Assembly (NCBI GenBank): GCA_017399695.1
Contig: JAFQBK010000002.1
Location: forward strand, 1-64,000
Direction: 5' to 3'
Length of the DNA: 64,000 bases
Origin: Clostridia bacterium
GTDB lineage: Bacteria > Bacillota > Clostridia > UBA1381 > UBA9506
The position numbers were made by a program, and so were the translations under genes. The notes under the pieces are model-generated. The model was not told the origin of the DNA and ran no database searches. It was given only the letters and a program-made list of their open reading frames with translations. This document shows positions 18,579 to 26,061 of the stretch, piece after piece. Each line of letters opens with the position of its first letter. Position 1 is the stretch's first letter.

Positions 18579-21500
18579 ATGAGAAAAACAATATCTCTGG
18601 CACTTGTTTTCGCAATGCTATTAAGCTTGGTAGCATTTGCACCCGCAGCTTCAGCTGCAACCACGCCAATCCTCGATATCGACTTCGATGATTGCGAAAC
18701 CACGGCAGATTTACGGGAACTCATTGCCTTAAATGGCGAGTCTGCCGAGCTGGTAACCGACCCGGATACAGGGTCTAAGGTTATGTCTGTTACGGCGGCT
18801 CAGTCGGTGCGCTTTGCTTTGCCGTCAGGTCAATACCCGACCAGTGGCAGATGGGTGTATGAGTTTGACTACAAGTCAGGAACACTGCCGCATGTGCTTG
18901 ACGTCTATGATGACGCCCAAGGCACTATGTTCGGTCTAGTGGAGTATAATGGAAACCGGTACACATACCCGCAGGTTAACGGCACGGTGGATTCTGCCAC
19001 ACAACTTGCAAGAGCATTCGAATGGGATAATGGAATTACTACCGCCCATTGGCATACTTACAGTCTGTGCTTTGATGCAACGAATCACACGGTTGAATTT
19101 TATGTAGACGGCGAATTAAAATATGGCCCTAGTTCCTATTCGTCGAATAAGGTAGCAAAAACGCTTCGTTTCCAACCAAAGTCCGCCCCCAATGCTTCCA
19201 CGGGCTCCGTATTCTACATTGATAACATCAGTGTTCGTCCTGACGTTTTCGAGCTGGAAAGTGCAGGTCCGAACGCCGACAACTCGGCGATTGAAGTAAA
19301 ATTCAACAAGCCGGTTGAAGGCACATACTTAAACGAAACCTATTTCGCCCTCACGAAGGACGGCACAGCACAGACAGGCTATGCGGTTACCCAGAGCGGT
19401 ACAACCGTAACCTTAACTCCGACCGGCGGTCTGGGTGAGGATGGCACCTGGGGTCTGACCGTTGCAAGTTTAGTTGGTTCTACCGGCTACGGCACCTTAG
19501 GCGAAGTATATGAAGCTAGCTTTGAGCTGGCAGAGCCGGCAGGAAACATCAAGTTTGACTGGAACTTCGAAGACGGAGTTCTCCCGTCCACGTTTGCCGG
19601 CAATGCAGAAATCGTTACTGATGATATTACCGGTTCGAAGGTTGTTTCTATTACCAGTACAAGCAACATTGATGCGTTCAATATGTCAAGTGACCTCCCG
19701 AGCTCCGGCACCTGGGAATGGTCCTTTGATATAAGAAGTTCTTTGTATTTTACGAAGGTTAGAATTTATGATGGAAACGTTGGCTCTCTGTTGGGTATCA
19801 AGGGTGACGCGGGCGATCATAAACGCATTCTGGAAAATCAAGACAGCTCATTCTTGTATAACGCATATTCTTCGAATGATAACCCGAAGGGAACCTCAAG
19901 CTGGCATAACCACAGATTTGTTATGACGGTTACAGCTGTCAATGCAGGTACTTACGTTCATTATGTTGACGGCGTACAGGCTTACAGCGGTTCCTGGTCC
20001 GGCAGAAGCCCGAAACTCTTCCAGATTCAGGCTGGCGCCGCACCGAGTGCAGACAGAATTATCTATTTTGATAACTTCAGCTTTAAGAAAGCTCGTCTGG
20101 CGGTTCAGAGCATTGCAAAGGACGAAGAAGCAAGCACCATCAGCTTGACTTTCAATACTCCGGTTGCAGCTTCTTGCCTGACGCAGAGCTACTTCCAGCT
20201 GACCAAGAACGGTGCTACCTTTAATGATTATACCGTAGCGCAAGATGGCAGCGTTGTTACCCTGACGGTTGGCGAAGGTCTCGGCGCGGATAATACCTGG
20301 GCGGTAACCGTTCCGAAGTGGACAACGGCAGCTGACGCTGCATTCGGTACGATGCGTTCTCTCTATGAGGGCAGCGTTACGACTGCGTTCGTCGAAATTC
20401 CGGACGGCACCGAAGCAAACGTATTGTTTAGCGACGATTACGAATATGCTGACGCTGCAGCACTGCAGGCATCTCTGCCGAGTAACAGCACAGACTGTTT
20501 CACGATGGCAATCGACCCGCAGACCGGTTCTAAGGTTCTGTCCGTGAACTACTATGCATACGCGGATGATGGCCATAACAGCAGATATTCTTATCCTGCT
20601 ATGCTAAACTTGCCGAACAGCGGTAAGTGGGAATGGCAGTTTGATATGAAGGCAAACGTTGCCATCGAGCGCTTCAAGGTGTATAACACAAGTAACGGCG
20701 GTGGCTTTGGACTTTCAGCGACGGATGCCGGCGTGGTACGAAACAACGCTGGTACGGAATTGGATGCAACACTCTGGACGGATTCCAGACTCCAGCCTGA
20801 GTGGCACACCTATCGCTTTGCAGCAGATATGGATGCAAATGTTGCTTATATGTATGTGGATGAAGTTTTGGTAGACACCTATTCTTTCTCCAACTACAGC
20901 TATAACTGTATACAGCTCAGAACCCTGGCGCCTGAAATTATGGATGAAAACTACTATATCTATATTGATAACATGAGTTTAAAAGCTGACCACATCGGCG
21001 CAAAGAAAATCGATGCTACGGACAGCGCAATCAATGTTACGATGAACTATGAGGTTGCGGATAGCTCCCTGACCGCAAACCACTTCAAACTCGCAAAGAA
21101 CGGCGCACCACTTGCTGCTGCTGATTACACGATTGCGAAAAACGGCAAGGTTATTATCTTAACTCCGGCAGTTGCACCCGCTGGAAATGACAGCTACACC
21201 GTTACCGTTTCTAATCAGGTCAAAGCAGCAGATGCTGCATGGGGCACGACGGTTGTGACCAAGGCTCTGTCTGTAACCGTTCCGCTCGAGGCAGGTTATG
21301 GATTCCTCTACGATAGCACCGGCGAGAACGATGTTGCCGATATTTCTGATTATCTCGATCAGGATGTTACGGTAAAAGCGCAGGTTTCTGCTACCTATAC
21401 CGGACATACCGCTTTCGTAGCAATCTATGACGGTACGGTACTTAAGGATGTAGAGGTAGTTGCTGCAAATGCAATGACCGACGGTTTCTTTACCGCTACA

Positions 21501-21605
21501 TTGCACGTTCCGGCAAGCGTAGCTGACGCAAAAGTTTGTGTATTTGTTTGGGATGCTAACTTCAAGCCGCTCGAGGCTCCAATTGAAATCTACCCAAACC
21601 GCTAA
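18579..21605 (+). CDS. Exported protein of three ConA-like/Ig-like modules
   Basis: A 1008-residue exported protein with a signal peptide cut near residue 26 (ASA-A). It is built from three tandem modules starting near residues 28, 322 and 613. Each has a LamG/ConA-like sandwich (DFDDCET, DWNFEDG, DDYEYADA openings; W-x-W/Y-x-F-D core; YIDNISV-like ending) followed by an SbsA-type Ig domain with an ALTKDG or QLTKNG strand. A last beta domain begins near 900. No SLH, LPXTG or membrane anchor is present. The start has AGGAAGG upstream. It is likely a glycan-binding protein. It ends 5 nt before the next beta-helix gene, in a different frame, and carries a possible slip site at its end. Confidence 0.8.
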   Translation: MRKTISLALVFAMLLSLVAFAPAASAATTPILDIDFDDCETTADLRELIALNGESAELVTDPDTGSKVMSVTAAQSVRFALPSGQYPTSGRWVYEFDYKSGTLPHVLDVYDDAQGTMFGLVEYNGNRYTYPQVNGTVDSATQLARAFEWDNGITTAHWHTYSLCFDATNHTVEFYVDGELKYGPSSYSSNKVAKTLRFQPKSAPNASTGSVFYIDNISVRPDVFELESAGPNADNSAIEVKFNKPVEGTYLNETYFALTKDGTAQTGYAVTQSGTTVTLTPTGGLGEDGTWGLTVASLVGSTGYGTLGEVYEASFELAEPAGNIKFDWNFEDGVLPSTFAGNAEIVTDDITGSKVVSITSTSNIDAFNMSSDLPSSGTWEWSFDIRSSLYFTKVRIYDGNVGSLLGIKGDAGDHKRILENQDSSFLYNAYSSNDNPKGTSSWHNHRFVMTVTAVNAGTYVHYVDGVQAYSGSWSGRSPKLFQIQAGAAPSADRIIYFDNFSFKKARLAVQSIAKDEEASTISLTFNTPVAASCLTQSYFQLTKNGATFNDYTVAQDGSVVTLTVGEGLGADNTWAVTVPKWTTAADAAFGTMRSLYEGSVTTAFVEIPDGTEANVLFSDDYEYADAAALQASLPSNSTDCFTMAIDPQTGSKVLSVNYYAYADDGHNSRYSYPAMLNLPNSGKWEWQFDMKANVAIERFKVYNTSNGGGFGLSATDAGVVRNNAGTELDATLWTDSRLQPEWHTYRFAADMDANVAYMYVDEVLVDTYSFSNYSYNCIQLRTLAPEIMDENYYIYIDNMSLKADHIGAKKIDATDSAINVTMNYEVADSSLTANHFKLAKNGAPLAAADYTIAKNGKVIILTPAVAPAGNDSYTVTVSNQVKAADAAWGTTVVTKALSVTVPLEAGYGFLYDSTGENDVADISDYLDQDVTVKAQVSATYTGHTAFVAIYDGTVLKDVEVVAANAMTDGFFTATLHVPASVADAKVCVFVWDANFKPLEAPIEIYPNR

Positions 21606-21644
21606 AGAGTGTGCGCCTGTACGTAGGTACCGAAGGTAACTACG
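21593..21644 (+). promoter_or_regulatory. Candidate -1 frameshift site
   Basis: CCCAAAC at 21593-21599 is read in the first gene as C-CCA-AAC, the X-XXY-YYZ phase for -1 slippage. The stop TAA (21603-21605) follows one codon later. A -1 shift continues as CCG-CTA-AAG-AGT into the frame of the downstream gene at 21611 with no stop. A hairpin follows at 21622-21644 (CGTAG with CTACG, TACC with GGTA, GAA loop), 22 nt from the heptamer, farther than is typical. Confidence 0.4.
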
Positions 21645-23458
21645 ACGGCGAAACCTTCGCTACGCCCGAAGAGGCTGTCACTAGAATGCGCAGCCTCCGG
21701 GCAAGCGGGGTGACCGAGAAAGTAGAGATTTACTTGGAAGGGGGAACCTACTACTCGCCCGGCACACTCGTACTTGATGACAGAGATTATAATTATTCCA
21801 TTCAACCGGTGGGAGACGATGAGGTTACCATCACAGCGTCTTCTGATATCCCGTTGAGCGAATTCACACTTGTCTCAGGTGACAGTAAGCTTTTGCCTGC
21901 CGCGCAGGGAAATGTTTATAAGGTAAAGCTTTCTGAACATGGTATTTCCGGCTATAATGCGCTTCCTGTGGTTGGTCACAGCCGCAGCGTACTCGAAATG
22001 AACGGCTATTCCTTGGGCGGAGAGGTTATGCCTATCATCTGTCAGGATGATAATCTGATGACTCTCGCTCGCTATCCCAACGACGGATATCTGACAACGC
22101 AGTCGGTTGTAACTAACGGTACTCCGGAGAATGGAAACAATTTTGCTTTTAAGGTAGACTCAGACCGCCTCGCAAATTGGGCGAACGAGTCGAACGCGTG
22201 GATGCACGGATTTTGGTACTATGACTGGTCCGACCAGACCGCGCCGATCAGCAGTATTGATACATCGAGCAAAACGATTGCCGCAGGACTGCCCTCGGCG
22301 TACGGCGTAAGGAGCGGACAAAGATTTTATGTGTATAATATGTTGTGTGAATTAGATGAACCCGGCGAATGGTATTATGATGGCGAATATCTTTATATTT
22401 GGCCGACAAATACCAATGCAGACAGTAAGGTCAGTATCGGCTTTAACCAAGGTGCGAGAACACTTACGCTTTCTAATACCCATGATGCAAGCATCTCGGG
22501 CCTTCGGTTCATCAACGCCCCAAACTATTTGTTGCGCATTGAAAACAATTGTGAGGATATCACTGTTTCTGATTGCTTGCTGAAAAACAGCGGCTTTGGT
22601 GCTGTTAGTGTACATGGAAGCAATATTACCGTCTCAGAATGTGAAATTTCTCATTCGGCAAAAGGCGCAATTGCCCTGAATGGCGGCGACAACACAACAC
22701 TTACCCCGGGAAACAATGCCATCATCGGCAGTAAGCTTCATGACTACGGTTGGATGATGAAATGTTATTCCGCGGGAGCAAGCGTAGGCGGCGTTGGAAA
22801 CAAAATCTTAAATTGTGAGATTTACAATTCGCCGCAAAATGCCATTACCGGCAGCGGTAATGACCATTTAATTCAAGGAAATAAGATTCATGATGTATTA
22901 AAAGAAGCAGCGGATGCTGGTGCAATTTATTTCGGCAGAAGCTATGTCCAACGCGGAAACAAATTTATTGGTAATGAAATTTATAATCTTGCATCCGATA
23001 GCTCTCACGGCGGTCAGTATGGCATTTACCTGGATGACTGCTTCTCGGGTGCTACAATCACGGGTAACACCTTCAGAAATATCACTGGCTCCGGCGTATT
23101 CGTTAACGGCGGCCGTGATACCACTGTGACCAATAATACATTCAGTAATGTTTCGGGAACGGGTATTATCCTTGCGAACACCGGTTTGACCGACTGGAAC
23201 GGTGCAACGGATGATGAGTTCTTTAAGACCATGGGTCTTAAGCTGGGGCTTCATACGACAGCTCCGTATGCAAAATATGCTCACCTTGCCAATGTATTAA
23301 ACGACGAACCGAGAAAACCGAAATATAATGTGGTTTCCGGCAACTCGTTTACCTCGGTTGGAACGAATGTTTCCATTGCTTTGTTTGAAGCAGCAGAGGG
23401 AATCACGCCGATTACGGAGGCTGAGTACAGGCAACTAAACACAGTTTTAGATTCATAA
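21611..23458 (+). CDS. Right-handed beta-helix protein lacking its own signal peptide
   Basis: A 615-residue protein paralogous to the beta-helix part of the 10044 gene. Shared blocks include LARYPN, NAWMHGFWYYDWSDQT, FYVYNMLCELDEPGEWYYD and FVNGGRDTTVTNNTF. The earliest start is GTG 21611, with only AAAGAG 1 nt away as a possible ribosome site, and it has no signal peptide although its paralogue does. It begins 5 nt after the previous stop in the -1 frame. Possible readings are translation restart at the stop, a real or sequencing frameshift splitting one gene, or programmed -1 slippage giving a fused secreted protein of about 1626 residues. The domain itself is complete. Confidence 0.75.
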   Translation: MRLYVGTEGNYDGETFATPEEAVTRMRSLRASGVTEKVEIYLEGGTYYSPGTLVLDDRDYNYSIQPVGDDEVTITASSDIPLSEFTLVSGDSKLLPAAQGNVYKVKLSEHGISGYNALPVVGHSRSVLEMNGYSLGGEVMPIICQDDNLMTLARYPNDGYLTTQSVVTNGTPENGNNFAFKVDSDRLANWANESNAWMHGFWYYDWSDQTAPISSIDTSSKTIAAGLPSAYGVRSGQRFYVYNMLCELDEPGEWYYDGEYLYIWPTNTNADSKVSIGFNQGARTLTLSNTHDASISGLRFINAPNYLLRIENNCEDITVSDCLLKNSGFGAVSVHGSNITVSECEISHSAKGAIALNGGDNTTLTPGNNAIIGSKLHDYGWMMKCYSAGASVGGVGNKILNCEIYNSPQNAITGSGNDHLIQGNKIHDVLKEAADAGAIYFGRSYVQRGNKFIGNEIYNLASDSSHGGQYGIYLDDCFSGATITGNTFRNITGSGVFVNGGRDTTVTNNTFSNVSGTGIILANTGLTDWNGATDDEFFKTMGLKLGLHTTAPYAKYAHLANVLNDEPRKPKYNVVSGNSFTSVGTNVSIALFEAAEGITPITEAEYRQLNTVLDS

Positions 23459-23470
23459 TTCGAATGGATA

Positions 23471-23506
23471 AGGGGATGTAAAAAGCAGTTTTTACATCCC
23501 TTTATA
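23471..23506 (+). terminator. Intrinsic terminator
   Basis: GGGATGTAAAAA (23473-23484) pairs with TTTTTACATCCC (23489-23500), followed by TTTATA. It closes the surface-protein operon. Confidence 0.8.
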
Positions 23507-23555
23507 CTAAAAAAGACAAAAATTATTTTCTTTCATTTATATGGAGGGGCTACTT

Positions 23556-25112
23556 ATGGTAAAGCTAGAAGATTTAACTCTGCGTGAAAAAATTTGTCAG
23601 ACGGTGATTATTAATCATCCGCAGGAAATGTTTAAAAAGTACGGCGGATACAAAAATTTCTTAGAAAAATATCCGGTGGGCGGCTTGTACTTAGGCGGCG
23701 CAATCGTCGGTGGTCCGATGGACGGCGCAGATGAGTTCTTCTCCGAACAGGAGGAATGGAACAAGTGCCTGAAGGTTCCTTATATTAATTGTTGTGATAA
23801 TCCGGCACCGGGTCTGCCGAGCATCAACTCTATGGCATTGGGAGCAACGGACGATGAAGAGCTTGCTTATCAGTGGGGCTGCGATATGGGCAGAATCTGC
23901 CGTAGAAATAAGATACATTGGCTGTTTGCACCGGTATCAGACTTGACACTTTCGGCAACTGCGCCCATCAACACCCGAACGGTCGGTGATTCGCCCGAGC
24001 GTTCTGCTCGCCTTTGTGCAGCAAGAATCCGCGGTCTGCAGAAGTATGGCGTCATCGCTACTTCCAAGCATTATCCGGGTATGGGAAGGGAAAGTATTGA
24101 TACACACATCGCTCCCGTTCCGGTGCATCTGACCAAGGAAGAGTGGGATGCAACCTACCGTAAGATTTACAAGCATTTAATCGATGAGGGCGTCGGTTCG
24201 TTTATGACCGGTCATATGTCCCTTGCCTCTTATCAGCCGAATGAGAGAAATGAGCGCGGCCTTTACAGACCGGGAACTGTTTCTCACGACCTGATTACCA
24301 AGCTTCTGCGCGATGACCTTGGCTTTAACGGCGTGGTTGTTACCGACGGTTTAATCATGGGAGGCTTCGGCGGAAGCTCTTGCGAGCTTGAAATTGAGGC
24401 ATTTAAAGCCGGTAACGATATGCTCCTGTGGCCGAATATGGAGTATGTTGATATTTTAGAGGAGAAAATCTTAAGCGGTGAAATCAGCGAAGAACTCCTC
24501 GATGAAAAAGTAAGAAGAATTTTGGCGGCAAAGGAATTTGCTTTTGCTCCTTGCAATGAGACGGATGTCGAGGAATATCATATGCCGGAAATTATCCAGT
24601 CCATTTGCGAAAAATCAGTGGCGCTGTTTAACAACTATCAGAATCTGTTGCCTCTTGAAAAAGATAAATATAAGAAAATTCTTTTGGTTGCCCTGCATCC
24701 GAGAGAGCAAGTGGCAAAAGAACTGCAGGCGTTAAAGGAAGATTTAGAGGAACGCGGCTTTGAGGTTACGCTGGTTCCTAACCTCTGGATTCCTAAGCTC
24801 CGCGAGCTTGAGCCGCAGCACGATTTAACCATTTTTGCGTTCTACGAGGGCATTAACGGAACAGACGGTTCCTTTGCTCTTCATGGTGATACGGTGGTCA
24901 ATATCTGGGCGGCACAGGCTTCCGACCCGTCAAAAACCATCATCGCCGGTTTCGGTTCGCCGTATTTCTATACACAGTATTTCCATCATATTGACACCTA
25001 TGTTCACACGTATGATTATGCAAAACCAAGCCGCGAGGCGTTTGTTAAGGCTATTTTGGGTGAACTCCCGTTTGAAGGAATTTGTACTATTAATATTGAA
25101 AAAAACATCTGA
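23556..25112 (+). CDS. GH3 glycosidase, N-acetylhexosaminidase-like
   Basis: A 518-residue glycoside hydrolase of family 3 without signal peptide, so cytoplasmic. The barrel (about 1-330) contains KHYPGMG followed by DTH; this loop matches the NagZ-type K-H-F-P-G...D-S-H motif whose Asp-His pair acts as acid/base in beta-N-acetylhexosaminidases. The nucleophile Asp is in VVVTDGLIMGG. The C-terminal part (about 345-518) is a GH3_C-like alpha/beta domain. ATG 23556 is chosen because GGAGGGG (23543-23549) lies 6 nt upstream. It heads an operon with the GH29-like and GH38 genes. Activity on GlcNAc-type ends is inferred from the motif. Confidence 0.85.
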   Translation: MVKLEDLTLREKICQTVIINHPQEMFKKYGGYKNFLEKYPVGGLYLGGAIVGGPMDGADEFFSEQEEWNKCLKVPYINCCDNPAPGLPSINSMALGATDDEELAYQWGCDMGRICRRNKIHWLFAPVSDLTLSATAPINTRTVGDSPERSARLCAARIRGLQKYGVIATSKHYPGMGRESIDTHIAPVPVHLTKEEWDATYRKIYKHLIDEGVGSFMTGHMSLASYQPNERNERGLYRPGTVSHDLITKLLRDDLGFNGVVVTDGLIMGGFGGSSCELEIEAFKAGNDMLLWPNMEYVDILEEKILSGEISEELLDEKVRRILAAKEFAFAPCNETDVEEYHMPEIIQSICEKSVALFNNYQNLLPLEKDKYKKILLVALHPREQVAKELQALKEDLEERGFEVTLVPNLWIPKLRELEPQHDLTIFAFYEGINGTDGSFALHGDTVVNIWAAQASDPSKTIIAGFGSPYFYTQYFHHIDTYVHTYDYAKPSREAFVKAILGELPFEGICTINIEKNI

Positions 25113-25129
25113 CACAGGGGGAAATGATT

Positions 25130-26047
25130 ATGGCACACATTACAGACAGACTATATGAAAGAAAATGGGGTGTATTCAACCACTATCTCGCCGGCAGACA
25201 GAAGCAGGACTGGAACGCGAGAGTGGAGGGTCTTGATGTAAAGAAGCTCGCACGCAATCTCCATGAGGTTGGTGCAGGCTACTATTTCATTACCATTATG
25301 CAGGGCGGACGCTATATGCTGATGCCGAACAAGACCTATGATGATATTATGGGTGTTGAGCCGGGCGACTGCTGTCCGAAGCGCGATGTTGTTATGGAAC
25401 TGGGGGAAGAACTTGCCAAATACGACATTGATCTCTATCTTTACTACACCGGCGACGGTCCGCACTTTGATGAAATCGGCTGGCAGAAATTCGGTTTCCG
25501 CTATGATATCGATGAAATCTGGACGCCGAACGGTCTCGTTCCGACCAAAGAGCCGATTACCAAGGACTTTGTTGATAAGTGGGCGGCAGTACTTGAAGAG
25601 TACACCCTCCGCTACAAGGATATGGTGAAGGGCTGGTGGATGGACGGCTTCTATGGAATTCAGTTCGGTTACACACCGGAGCTGATTCGTCCGTACTATG
25701 ATGCAGTCAAAGCCGGTAATCCGAACGCAATTTGTGCGTTCAATAACGGTGTAAAGAAGCAGGCAGAGCGTTGGACGGAGTACAGTGAATTTGTTGCCGG
25801 CGAGTTTAACGATTATAACTATATCCCGCCGGAACGCTTCATTGATGGTGCACAGGCACACGTTCTCGCACCTTTGGGCGAAAAATGGTCTCGAGGCGAT
25901 ACCAATCGTTATGATGTGAACTTTATGAGTGATTATATTACCAAGGTTAACAAAAACGGCGGTGTTGTAACGGTTGAGATTCATATTGAGCCGGACGGTT
26001 CATTTACGGATGAACAATTCACGCTTCTTAAGAATCTGAAACTGTAA
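25130..26047 (+). CDS. Short alpha-L-fucosidase-like (GH29-like) protein
   Basis: A 305-residue cytoplasmic protein resembling the barrel of GH29 alpha-L-fucosidases. Seen segments are AGYYFITIMQGGRYMLMPN, DIDLYLYYTGDGPH and KGWWMDGFYG, where the Asp of WMDG matches the family nucleophile position (W-x-D-G). It lacks the C-terminal beta-sandwich of usual fucosidases (about 450 residues), so it may be a distinct subgroup. ATG 25130 is used because AGGGGGA is 7 nt upstream; ATG 25124 is too close. It starts 17 nt after the GH3 gene and 14 nt before GH38, clearly one operon. Fucose specificity is inferred and unproven. Confidence 0.75.
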   Translation: MAHITDRLYERKWGVFNHYLAGRQKQDWNARVEGLDVKKLARNLHEVGAGYYFITIMQGGRYMLMPNKTYDDIMGVEPGDCCPKRDVVMELGEELAKYDIDLYLYYTGDGPHFDEIGWQKFGFRYDIDEIWTPNGLVPTKEPITKDFVDKWAAVLEEYTLRYKDMVKGWWMDGFYGIQFGYTPELIRPYYDAVKAGNPNAICAFNNGVKKQAERWTEYSEFVAGEFNDYNYIPPERFIDGAQAHVLAPLGEKWSRGDTNRYDVNFMSDYITKVNKNGGVVTVEIHIEPDGSFTDEQFTLLKNLKL

Positions 26048-26061
26048 TCGCGGAGGGACAT

